Shown: piece after piece, positions 1-7,032 of the stretch
Numbering within the stretch: position 1 is the first letter of the stretch
How the letters are laid out: each line of letters starts with the position of its first letter
NCBI RefSeq assembly: GCF_008692845.1
Contig: NZ_VXJW01000008.1
Location: 62,001-126,000 of the forward strand
Length of the DNA stretch: 64,000 nt
Direction: 5' to 3'
From: Salmonella enterica subsp. arizonae
GTDB taxonomy: Bacteria; Pseudomonadota; Gammaproteobacteria; Enterobacterales; Enterobacteriaceae
Made by a program: the position numbers and the translations under genes
Notes under the pieces: model-generated
Database searches by the model: none
What the model saw: only the letters and a program-made list of their open reading frames with translations
What the model was told of the DNA's origin: nothing

Positions 1-1
1 T

Positions 2-301
2 GAAGCGTTTGCGACATTTATTCAAGCCTGTAATGTAGCGGAAATTTTTGCGGTAAGTGAAAACAATCATGTTTATCGCCAACTCAGATACTTATTCCAG
101 AAGAAAAAAACCTTTGTAGCCAGCTATAGTGAATTCTGGGAGTCTCTAAATGGCGTTAAAGAAGGTGCCTTATACCATCTGCCATCACAGGTGATGCGTA
201 AATCGCCTGAAAGTATCCCCAGTAAAAAACGTGCAGAGTACCGGAACCGCTATCATATTCTGGATAAAATAGTACAACAGGTTAAAAGCCTCTCTCATTA
301 G
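2..301 (+). CDS. virK: VirK (DUF535 family), 3' part only
   Basis: Only the last 99 codons are in the window; the reading frame is open from base 2 and ends at TAG. The fragment contains SYSEFWESL and ends VKSLSH, as in DUF535/VirK proteins. In Salmonella, VirK is a PhoP-regulated protein linked to resistance to antimicrobial peptides and to late stages of infection; its biochemical role is not established. It lies directly before mig-14 in the same orientation, which is the usual Salmonella arrangement and supports the call. Codon use is AT-rich, as in mig-14, which suggests acquired DNA. The N-terminal two thirds cannot be assessed. Confidence 0.8.
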   Translation, partial: EAFATFIQACNVAEIFAVSENNHVYRQLRYLFQKKKTFVASYSEFWESLNGVKEGALYHLPSQVMRKSPESIPSKKRAEYRNRYHILDKIVQQVKSLSH

Positions 302-602
302 GACTATTTCAGGTGTTGATTTGCAGATCCTGCCACCGTTCAACGGTTTTCTCTGACATCTGTGACTAACCTTCATTGCTACTGAATGGTTAAATATAGA
401 GTGGCTTATGAGTGAAAAGCGCGGTATTAGACTGTCGCTTTTACTCGTATTACTACCAACATATTAATCTTACTCCCTTCACCATAATGTCATCAATTAG
501 CGTGTTAACCAGTAAATATAAGTTAAACATCTGTCACATTTTTATTTGCCTGGGCAACAAAATAATTCAAAATAGAACTTCCAGTAATATAAGTCAGGGG
601 TT
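302..602. other. virK to mig-14 intergenic region, AT-rich
   Basis: About 300 bases without a convincing gene. A 65-codon frame starting at 412 lacks a ribosome binding site and any recognisable composition, so I read this as the promoter region of mig-14. The one signal I can name is a PhoP-box-like repeat near 513-529, listed separately. Confidence 0.6.
513..529 (-). promoter_or_regulatory. Candidate PhoP box upstream of mig-14
   Basis: Read on the minus strand the sequence is TGTTTA, five bases, TATTTA. The PhoP consensus is (T/G)GTTTA-N5-(T/G)GTTTA, so the first half is perfect and the second differs at one base. It lies about 75 bases upstream of the mig-14 start. PhoP boxes can act in reverse orientation. 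PhoP control of mig-14 is established; that this element mediates it is inference. Confidence 0.4.
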
Positions 603-1502
603 TTGGTGAAAATACAAGAAGTCAAACGTATATTAACCCGCTGGGAGCTGTCTTCCTTTTCCCTATACCGGGAGGCGTTTACGCAATATGGTGGTAGTAT
701 CAATATGCACCCAGATATTGTCGATTATTTTATGAGACGCCATAATTGGCATTTTAAATTCTTCCACTATAAAGAGGATAATGCGATTAAAGGCGCATAC
801 TTTATCTGTAATGATCAGAATATTGGCATCCTGACGCGCAGAACCTTCCCACTATCTTCAGATGAGATACTTATTCCGATGGCACCTGAATTACGCTGCT
901 TCTTACCCGATCGTACTAACCGGCTTTCGGTGTTACATCAGCCACAAATTCTCAATGCAATATGGAAAATTACCAGAAAGAAACAAAACTGTCTGGTCAA
1001 AGAAACGTTCTCTTCAAAATTCGAGAAAAGGCGCCGTAATGAATACCAAAAATTCCTGAGAAACGGAGGAAGCGTCAGAACGGTAGATGAGCTTTCTACA
1101 GAAGAGTTGGCGCACACCTTTATCACATTGTTCCAGTCACGCTTCGGCGACACGCTAAGCGGTTATCCCATTGAAAATTTAATAGATTTTTTTAGCCAGT
1201 TGCGTCACCTTCTGTTCGGTAACATTCTTTATATTGAGGGTACCCCCTGTGCGTTTGATATTGTTCTGAAGTCTGAAAGCCGTCTGAACATTTACTTTGA
1301 TGTCCCGAATAGCGGTGTAAAAAGTGAATACATGAAGCTTAGCCCTGGCAGCATACTAATGTGGCTGAATATTAACCGCGCCAGACATTACTGTCAGGAA
1401 AGACAAAAAAGATTAATTTTTTCTCTCGGTATCCTGAAACCTGAATGGGAATATAAACGCCTGTGGTCGACTCCCTATTTTACCGGAAAATCAATTTGTT
1501 AA
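603..1502 (+). CDS. mig-14: Mig-14, antimicrobial peptide resistance and virulence protein
   Basis: The product of 299 residues matches my recollection of Salmonella Mig-14, a macrophage-inducible inner-membrane-associated protein needed for resistance to cathelicidins and polymyxin and for persistence in the host. No long hydrophobic segment is obvious; the middle is basic, with a KFEKRRRNEYQKF stretch near residues 140-152. The fold may be GNAT-like, but I cannot show a catalytic motif. The start is either TTG at 603 or GTG at 606; GTG has better spacing from the CAGGGG at 595-600. Codon use is AT-rich compared with the genes from nixA onward, consistent with horizontal acquisition together with virK. 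A strong terminator follows at once. Confidence 0.88.
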   Translation: MVKIQEVKRILTRWELSSFSLYREAFTQYGGSINMHPDIVDYFMRRHNWHFKFFHYKEDNAIKGAYFICNDQNIGILTRRTFPLSSDEILIPMAPELRCFLPDRTNRLSVLHQPQILNAIWKITRKKQNCLVKETFSSKFEKRRRNEYQKFLRNGGSVRTVDELSTEELAHTFITLFQSRFGDTLSGYPIENLIDFFSQLRHLLFGNILYIEGTPCAFDIVLKSESRLNIYFDVPNSGVKSEYMKLSPGSILMWLNINRARHYCQERQKRLIFSLGILKPEWEYKRLWSTPYFTGKSIC

Positions 1503-1510
1503 AAATAAAA

Positions 1511-1546
1511 TTAGGACGTAAATATATTTTTTACGTCCTAATTTTT
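1511..1546 (+). terminator. Rho-independent terminator of mig-14
   Basis: A perfect 12-bp stem (TTAGGACGTAAA paired with TTTACGTCCTAA) with a 7-base loop, followed by five T residues. It begins 9 bases after the mig-14 stop codon. Confidence 0.85.
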
Positions 1547-1877
1547 CATAAATTCTGATGGAATGATGAAAAACAAAAACCTTCATCCTAATTTAAAAAA
1601 TAAGTTAACAATCATATAATCATAATGACAATTACTCGAAATTCACTTACACTACACTCGGTTTTATGGAATTGATTAACGCAGTATGTTACAGATAACG
1701 TGCTAAAAAGAATGCAGCAGTTATGCGCTTTCATGGCTGTACCATTAACTCGGTACCAAGCGCAGATGGTGGTTACAGCCACTATTTTATCTCTTCTGGC
1801 CAGGCATACCGCCAGTAGATTAAAGGTATAGCCTTGCTTTATGGCATGACGAAAAATGCGGGTGAGGTCTATACTCG

Positions 1878-2000
1878 ATGTATAGGTTATTTGTCACAAC
1901 TCTCTTGTGCATAACAATACTTTACCGTCAACAGCGTTGTACTGTTACTGTGGTTCTTGCTGACAGCAGACTTAAGACCGCCTTAACGCGGAATATCTGA
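1878..2000 (+). CDS. Possible 40-residue membrane peptide, unrecognised
   Basis: The ATG at 1878 has GAGG at 1864-1867, about 10 bases upstream, as a candidate ribosome binding site. The peptide begins MYRLFVTTLLCITILYRQQ, a short hydrophobic N-terminus followed by arginines and a cysteine, then a polar tail. The layout (one short membrane segment, basic turn, Cys, short tail) loosely recalls Hok/Gef-type toxins, but the conserved Hok tail is absent and I do not claim homology. It could also be random in AT-rich DNA. The next possible small ORF begins 16 bases after its stop. Confidence 0.22.
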   Translation: MYRLFVTTLLCITILYRQQRCTVTVVLADSRLKTALTRNI

Positions 2001-2015
2001 TAACTGGATTATATT

Positions 2016-2129
2016 ATGACACATGCAGACTGGCTGATTCTTGGATACACGACAGTTATTATTATTTTTGGCATCGGATGTTATATCGGATTGCTTAAAC
2101 TGATAATGAAATGCAAGCATGAAAAATAA
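2016..2129 (+). CDS. Possible 37-residue single-span membrane protein, unrecognised
   Basis: An ATG frame that starts MTHADWLILGYTTV and ends KCKHEK. Residues 7-30 form one uninterrupted hydrophobic stretch with a GxGC motif, followed by a lysine-rich end, as expected for a single transmembrane segment with a cytoplasmic C-terminus. The ribosome binding site is weak (TGGA at 2005-2008). It is too short for the usual gene finders. It lies between a PhoP-regulated virulence gene and nixA, which converges on it. I do not recognise the family. Confidence 0.35.
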   Translation: MTHADWLILGYTTVIIIFGIGCYIGLLKLIMKCKHEK

Positions 2130-2221
2130 CGTACTTACCGCGAGAAATACACTCTCAGGAAATACGATTCTTCGGCAATGATGTTACACCACTGCCGGAA
2201 TAGTATTTTTACAGAAATCAA

Positions 2222-3235
2222 TCAGGTTTTGAGCGTGATTTTATCATAGCCGCGCCAGCGATAATTCAACAACGAGAGCAGCCAGAATAGTACGAAAGCG
2301 CCCACCACCCAGAAGCCCACATTCCCCATATGATCGTTAAGCGTGCTGACGGTCTGCCAAAATGTTCCGCTTAGCTGTAACGCATCATCAATCAGTCCCA
2401 GCGCCTCAAGCCCGCCAATCGCCAGCGCGACAAAGACGGACGCGGCGGTAATCGTCATATTGTAATAAAGTTTACGTAATGGGTGCGAGAAAGCCCAACC
2501 ATAAGCACCTACCATGACAAAGTTATCCAGGGAGTCCACCAGCGCCATCCCTGCGGTAAACAGCACAGGAAAAATCATCATTGACCATAGCGATAGTCCT
2601 TGATTAGCTGCCGAGGCGGAAATACCCAGCAGCCCAACCTCAGTTGCGGTGTCAAAACCAAGACCAAACAAAAAACCAACAAAATACATATGCCAGCTGG
2701 AAGTGACCAAACGAAAGGTACGCTGAAATATACGCGTCATCAGCCCGCCGGGTAGCGCCTCATCATGCGCCCTTGCAGGTTCGCCGCGCGTAACCGAACG
2801 AAATTGCCGCCACACGCTGAACAAAATAAACAGATTAAGCAACGCCATCGCCAGCAGAAAAAAAGCTGAAACAGCCGTACCGATCAATGAACCATATTGA
2901 TGAAGAATGTCAATACGATCGCGAAATGCCATCGACGTCACAACAATCGCCAGACATGCCAGAACGACAATGGTTGAATGCCCTAATGAAAAAAACGCCC
3001 CCACGCCTAAAGGCGTTTTGCCCTGCTGCATCAGTTTGCGGGTGACGGTATCGATAGCTGCAATATGATCGGCATCAACCGCATGACGCAAACCAAAACT
3101 ATACGCCAGTAAGGCAGCGCTCAGCATGACCGCATGGTGATGAAAAACAAAGAACGCCCAAATCCAGGCCAGGATATTAACACTCACAAGAAAGGCGGTT
3201 AATGCGATTCCCCGTCGTTTAGTATGATTATTCAT
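2222..3235 (-). CDS. nixA: NixA-type high-affinity nickel/cobalt permease
   Basis: The 337-residue product is a NiCoT-family (HoxN/NixA) transporter that brings Ni2+, and possibly Co2+, across the inner membrane. The signature HAVDADH (HX4DH) is at residues 51-57 in the second membrane segment, with the second family motif LGHSTIV at 84-90 and GFDTATEVGLL around residue 190. About eight membrane segments are visible. Nickel is needed by the hydrogenases, including the hyc system at the right of this window. The gene is monocistronic by layout: tctE ends 133 bases upstream, and the gap contains a NikR-like operator, listed separately. E. coli K-12 uses nikABCDE and lacks this gene at this locus. 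Confidence 0.92.
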   Translation of the reverse strand: MNNHTKRRGIALTAFLVSVNILAWIWAFFVFHHHAVMLSAALLAYSFGLRHAVDADHIAAIDTVTRKLMQQGKTPLGVGAFFSLGHSTIVVLACLAIVVTSMAFRDRIDILHQYGSLIGTAVSAFFLLAMALLNLFILFSVWRQFRSVTRGEPARAHDEALPGGLMTRIFQRTFRLVTSSWHMYFVGFLFGLGFDTATEVGLLGISASAANQGLSLWSMMIFPVLFTAGMALVDSLDNFVMVGAYGWAFSHPLRKLYYNMTITAASVFVALAIGGLEALGLIDDALQLSGTFWQTVSTLNDHMGNVGFWVVGAFVLFWLLSLLNYRWRGYDKITLKT

Positions 3236-3286
3236 GCTCCTGCACCCACTACATTTTTCATTAACATTACGGTTTATAGGGGGACT

Positions 3287-3314
3287 GTATGATCATTTAA
3301 TGAAAACGTCACAC
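3287..3314 (-). promoter_or_regulatory. Candidate NikR operator upstream of nixA
   Basis: The plus strand reads GTATGA, then exactly 16 bases, then TCACAC. The known NikR operator of enterobacteria is GTATGA-N16-TCATAC, so 11 of 12 half-site bases match at the correct spacing. It is 52-79 bases upstream of the nixA start, in promoter position. Nickel-NikR repression of a nickel importer makes physiological sense; the assignment is by motif only. Confidence 0.55.
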
Positions 3315-3367
3315 CTCAAGATGCGTCTTTTTGTAAACACGCTTTACCGTTGACACATTTGTGGTCA

Positions 3368-4783
3368 TCACTGCGGAACAATGCTTAAAAAGCGTATCCT
3401 TACATATAACCCTCCCAGCGTTTCGCTACGGGAAAAATGGGGATGAGTACGGTGCAGGCGCGCAATATCATTGACCAATGCCAGACCGATGCCCGCTCCG
3501 GCCACATTTCCTACGTTATCGAGCCGGTGGAAAGGCTGCAGCGCCAGATGGATATGCTCATCATCAATGCCGGGGCCGCTATCTTCGACAACCAGCGTTA
3601 TGACATCGCCATTCCGTTCAAGACGCACGGTGACGATTCCTTGCTCGGGCGTGTATTTCAGCGCATTATCCAGCAAGTTTCCGCACAGCTCGCCAAGCAG
3701 TACCTCATCCCCGTCGATCCACACCGCCTCCTGTTCGCCTTCGTAGCCCAGGTCAGTATGTTTACTGCGCGCCTGCGCCAGACGGGTAAAGCATCCATTT
3801 TGGACGACATCATACAAATTCACTGGCGAGAATCGCCGCTCACCCTGCTCTTTATGCTTTACCGCGGAAAGTTGCAGCAACCTTTCCGTGAGCTGAATGG
3901 TGCTATCCAGCGTTACGCTCATCGCCTCCAGACTTTCATACCAGTGGCGAGGTTGCTGGCTGGCTAACGCCACCGCCGCCTGCGTTTTTAACACCGCCAA
4001 AGGCGTTTTTAACTGGTGAGAAGCGTCGGCGCTAAAGCGTTCCTGGCGGGAGAGGATGCCACGGAGCCTGTCAATATAGCGATTGAACGCCACGATTAAC
4101 AAGCGAGTTTCCGACCACGGCAGCAGTTCCGGCAGCGGCGTTAGCAGACCCGGTTCACGGCGTACCATTAATGACGAAAGTTGACGCATAGGCCGCAGTA
4201 TCCGGCGTAATAACCAGCCAACCAGCACCAGGGTCAGCAACACCAGCAGGCCCTGTGAGATCCAGGAAGAGAATAGCAACTGTCCCGCCAGATAACGACG
4301 GGACTGTAGCGTCTCTGCGACATAAATCTCCGCCATGCCGATAATGCCGCCTTCATTCACCGGCTGTAACAAACGCGCCACACGGATCGCCTCGCCGCGA
4401 TACTCGGTATGATAGAACCACGCTAGTGCCGGATAAAGCCGGGTACGGGGCGTAGCGGGCGGCATGGCGGGCAGGTCGGCATAACCGGATATCACCTTTC
4501 CGGAAGGGGCCACGACTTTGTAATAGAGCCGATCATTCATATTGAGTTCGAAGCTATCCAGCACCACCCACGGCACGTTAACTTCCAGATGGCTATTACG
4601 CACCACCAGCCGTTCCGATACCGTTCGCGCCGAAGAGAGCAGTGTACGATCATAAGCCTGTGTGGCGGCCTGTAGCGCATTGACATAGCTGTTAAATGTC
4701 GACAGCCCCCACAGCAGAATCAGCGGTAGCCCCAGGAACAGCAAGAGTTGCAGGTACAACGATTGTGGCTTAACCCACTTCAT
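3368..4783 (-). CDS. tctE: TctE sensor histidine kinase of the tricarboxylate transport system
   Basis: A two-component sensor of 471 residues. Membrane segments at about 10-30 and 173-193 enclose a periplasmic sensor domain; a HAMP-like linker follows. The phosphoacceptor is His256 in SADASHQLKTPL. The ATPase part has NLLDNALKYT, DSGPGIDD and GAGIGLALV. I chose the ATG giving MKWVKPQ because it overlaps tctD by 14 bases, normal for this operon; a longer frame would start deep inside tctD. TctE phosphorylates TctD to switch on tctCBA in response to citrate or tricarballylate. Confidence 0.93.
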   Translation of the reverse strand: MKWVKPQSLYLQLLLFLGLPLILLWGLSTFNSYVNALQAATQAYDRTLLSSARTVSERLVVRNSHLEVNVPWVVLDSFELNMNDRLYYKVVAPSGKVISGYADLPAMPPATPRTRLYPALAWFYHTEYRGEAIRVARLLQPVNEGGIIGMAEIYVAETLQSRRYLAGQLLFSSWISQGLLVLLTLVLVGWLLRRILRPMRQLSSLMVRREPGLLTPLPELLPWSETRLLIVAFNRYIDRLRGILSRQERFSADASHQLKTPLAVLKTQAAVALASQQPRHWYESLEAMSVTLDSTIQLTERLLQLSAVKHKEQGERRFSPVNLYDVVQNGCFTRLAQARSKHTDLGYEGEQEAVWIDGDEVLLGELCGNLLDNALKYTPEQGIVTVRLERNGDVITLVVEDSGPGIDDEHIHLALQPFHRLDNVGNVAGAGIGLALVNDIARLHRTHPHFSRSETLGGLYVRIRFLSIVPQ

Positions 4784-5444
4784 CGCCGCGCTCCAGCACA
4801 TAACCCAAGCCACGCAGCGTCGTAATTCGCACATCGCTTCCCTGTAGTTTTTTACGCAGCCGATGAATATAAAGCTCAATGCTTTCAGGACTAACCTCGT
4901 CGTTCAGACTGAACACCTGTTCAAAAAGCTGCTGACGCGAGACTGGTCGCGTCCGTCGGTACATCAATACGGTTAAGAGCGCTTGCTCACGCGGCGTCAG
5001 CGCTAACGGCTGTTCCTGTAACAGAAAATACCCTTCATCATGAAAGATCAGTTCGCCCAAGCGCTGAACTTCATGAACCTGCCCGGCGCTGCGCCGGAGC
5101 AAGGCCCGTAAACGCGCATCCAGCTCTTCCAGTTCAAAGGGTTTCGGCAGATAGTCATCCGCGCCGACATTGAGACCTTTTACGCGATCCGCCACCGCGC
5201 TTCGCGCCGTGAGCAGCAAAACGGGCAAGGTCAGACCGCGTTTACGCAGCCGTTGCACCACCTCCAGCCCGTCTATTCCCGGCATATTGATATCCAGTAC
5301 CGCCAGCGCGTAAGTCTCACTGTGCAAAAGATGATCGGCTGCCAGCCCGTCAAATACGCAGTCCACGGCAAAGCCGTTTTGCACCAGCGCTTTTTCCAGC
5401 CAGTGAGCCAGCTCACGGTTATCTTCCGCTAATAAGAGACGCAT
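4770..5444 (-). CDS. tctD: TctD response regulator
   Basis: The product of 224 residues is an OmpR/PhoB-family regulator. The receiver domain has the acidic pocket EDN near residues 7-9, the phosphorylation site Asp51 in AVLDINMPG, and the conserved KPFE near residue 100. The C-terminal half is a winged helix ending GLGYVLERG. It is divergent from tctC and cotranscribed with tctE, whose start lies inside its 3' end. It is known as the activator of tctCBA. A direct repeat in the shared promoter region (5471-5490) is a plausible binding site. Confidence 0.94.
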   Translation of the reverse strand: MRLLLAEDNRELAHWLEKALVQNGFAVDCVFDGLAADHLLHSETYALAVLDINMPGIDGLEVVQRLRKRGLTLPVLLLTARSAVADRVKGLNVGADDYLPKPFELEELDARLRALLRRSAGQVHEVQRLGELIFHDEGYFLLQEQPLALTPREQALLTVLMYRRTRPVSRQQLFEQVFSLNDEVSPESIELYIHRLRKKLQGSDVRITTLRGLGYVLERGDEVG

Positions 5445-5470
5445 ATCACATCCTGTAAAGTTTCTGCCGC

Positions 5471-5490
5471 ATTGAAAGGGAATTGAAAGG
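5471..5490. promoter_or_regulatory. Direct repeat in the tctD-tctC divergent promoter, candidate TctD site
   Basis: ATTGAAAGG occurs twice, at 5471-5479 and 5482-5490, 11 bases start to start. Half-sites one helical turn apart in direct orientation are typical of OmpR-family regulators. The 154-base gap serves both tctDE and tctCBA. Assignment to TctD is inference from location. Confidence 0.4.
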
Positions 5491-5598
5491 TTATTGTTTT
5501 AACAATCACGCAACTGAACCGCTACATGTCGGTTCACATAATCACAAAAATCTTCTTCCGAACCTGAAAAATCCGGACGTCCGGCGTGAGGATAAAAA

Positions 5599-6576
5599 AT
5601 GAAAAAACAATTACTTCGTACCCTTACTGCAAGCATCTTATTACTGAGTACCTCTGTTCTGGCGCAACAGGCACCATCACGAACGGAATGTATCGCGCCA
5701 GCCAAACCCGGCGGCGGTTTCGACCTCACCTGCAAACTGATTCAGGTGAGTTTGCTGGAGACTGGCGCTATCGAAAAACCCATGCGGGTAACGTATATGC
5801 CCGGCGGCGTCGGCGCAGTGGCCTATAACGCGATAGTCGCCCAACGCCCTGGCGAACCCGGCACGGTCGTCGCTTTTTCCGGCGGTTCGTTGCTCAATCT
5901 GTCGCAAGGAAAATTTGGTCGGTATGGCGTGGATGATGTGCGCTGGCTGGCGAGTGTAGGAACTGATTACGGCATGATCGCCGTGCGTGCGGATTCCCCG
6001 TGGAAAACGCTGAAAGATCTGATGACAGCGATGGAAAACGATCCTAACAGCGTGGTCATTGGCGCTGGCGCCTCGATTGGTAGCCAGGACTGGATGAAGT
6101 CGGCGTTGCTGGCGCAAAAAGCGAACGTCGACCCACGCAAGATGCGCTATGTCGCATTTGAGGGCGGCGGCGAGCCGGTGACGGCGTTAATGGGCAACCA
6201 TGTTCAGGTTGTCTCCGGCGATCTCAGTGAAATGGTGCCTTATCTGGACGGCGACAAAATTCGCGTGCTTGCCGTCTTTTCAGAAAATCGTCTACCGGGC
6301 CAGCTTGCTGACGTCCCTACTGCTAAAGAGCAGGGCTACGACCTGGTGTGGCCGATTATTCGCGGCTTCTACGTCGGACCGAAAGTCAGCGATGCCGATT
6401 ACCAGTGGTGGGTGGACACCTTCAAGAAACTCCAGCAAACCGACGAGTTTAAAAAGCAGCGCGATTTGCGCGGCCTGTTTGCATTCGATATGACCGGCCA
6501 GCAGCTCGATGACTACGTGAAAAAACAGGTCACCGATTACCGTGAGCAGGCGAAAGCCTTCGGACTCGCGAAATAA
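5599..6576 (+). CDS. tctC: TctC periplasmic tricarboxylate-binding protein
   Basis: A 325-residue extracytoplasmic solute receptor of the TTT (tripartite tricarboxylate transporter) family, which binds citrate or tricarballylate in the periplasm and hands it to TctAB. A signal peptide is plain at residues 1-22 with cleavage after VLA. The family features GGGFD near residue 40 and the repeated GG(V/S) ligand loops are present. The start has a GAGGATAAAAA leader. It is the first gene of tctCBA, divergent from tctDE, and the next gene follows after 11 bases. Confidence 0.94.
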   Translation: MKKQLLRTLTASILLLSTSVLAQQAPSRTECIAPAKPGGGFDLTCKLIQVSLLETGAIEKPMRVTYMPGGVGAVAYNAIVAQRPGEPGTVVAFSGGSLLNLSQGKFGRYGVDDVRWLASVGTDYGMIAVRADSPWKTLKDLMTAMENDPNSVVIGAGASIGSQDWMKSALLAQKANVDPRKMRYVAFEGGGEPVTALMGNHVQVVSGDLSEMVPYLDGDKIRVLAVFSENRLPGQLADVPTAKEQGYDLVWPIIRGFYVGPKVSDADYQWWVDTFKKLQQTDEFKKQRDLRGLFAFDMTGQQLDDYVKKQVTDYREQAKAFGLAK

Positions 6577-6587
6577 TCGCGGAGGCA

Positions 6588-7022
6588 ATGATGAGCGATC
6601 GTATCTTTGCGGGTATCTGGCTGTTGCTGTGTATCGCCGGCCTATTCATCGCCTGGCAGATCCAAAGCGAATACAGCTATGAACCCGTCGGCCCTCGCCC
6701 TTTTCCGCTGGGGATCCTCGGCCTGATGGCGCTATGTGCGCTGGCGCTGTTATTGCGCCATCCCGACACAGTAAGCTGGCCGCGCCGCCTTGTTCTGCAA
6801 AAGCTAGTTACCATGGTCATCATTCTGTTGATGTATGCCTGGGGATTCGAATGGCTGGGTTTTCCCATCGCCACCGCGCTCCTCACCATGGTCATCGGGA
6901 TGCTGTTCGGCGCCACGACTCCGGCGGCAGGCATCTCCGGCGCGGTACTGGGCATTCTGCTGTGGTATGCCTTTGACCGGCTGCTTGATGTCACCTTACC
7001 TCTCGGCGCCTGGCTGAGTTAA
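6588..7022 (+). CDS. tctB: TctB small membrane subunit of the tricarboxylate transporter
   Basis: The 144-residue product has four hydrophobic segments, as in the poorly conserved TctB subunits of TTT transporters. It forms the membrane complex with the large subunit TctA. Two consecutive ATG codons are possible starts (6588 and 6591); the second is better spaced from the GGAGG at 6581-6585. The gene lies between tctC and tctA with gaps of 11 and 10 bases, so the three are one operon. Confidence 0.92.
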   Translation: MMSDRIFAGIWLLLCIAGLFIAWQIQSEYSYEPVGPRPFPLGILGLMALCALALLLRHPDTVSWPRRLVLQKLVTMVIILLMYAWGFEWLGFPIATALLTMVIGMLFGATTPAAGISGAVLGILLWYAFDRLLDVTLPLGAWLS

Positions 7023-7032
7023 CGGAGCAACA

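Larger units (their letters stand above)
1547..2221. other. mig-14 to nixA gap, AT-rich, no recognised gene
   Basis: About 675 bases of AT-rich sequence between the mig-14 terminator and the convergent end of nixA. It contains short plus-strand frames of 39 codons (1712), 40 codons (1878) and 37 codons (2016). The last two encode a hydrophobic N-terminus or membrane segment and are listed as possible small genes. A TATAAT lies at 1615-1620 without a clear -35 partner. No insertion sequence ends, tRNA or known RNA is visible. Confidence 0.5.

Noticed and set aside
412-609. 65-codon ORF between virK and mig-14
   Set aside because: No Shine-Dalgarno, overlaps the mig-14 start and PhoP-like element, and the composition looks random.
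1712-1831. 39-codon ORF beginning MQQLCAFMAV
   Set aside because: No usable ribosome binding site, only moderate hydrophobicity, and no family resemblance; it lies in AT-rich DNA where chance frames are common.
1878-2000. Hok/Gef toxin
   Set aside because: The overall layout is similar, but Cys spacing and the conserved tail of Hok proteins do not match; kept only as an unassigned small ORF.
3275-3289. G-tract flanked by partial inverted repeat, considered as RcnR/CsoR site
   Set aside because: Flanking arms do not match the TACT/AGTA consensus; the overlapping NikR-type site explains the region better.
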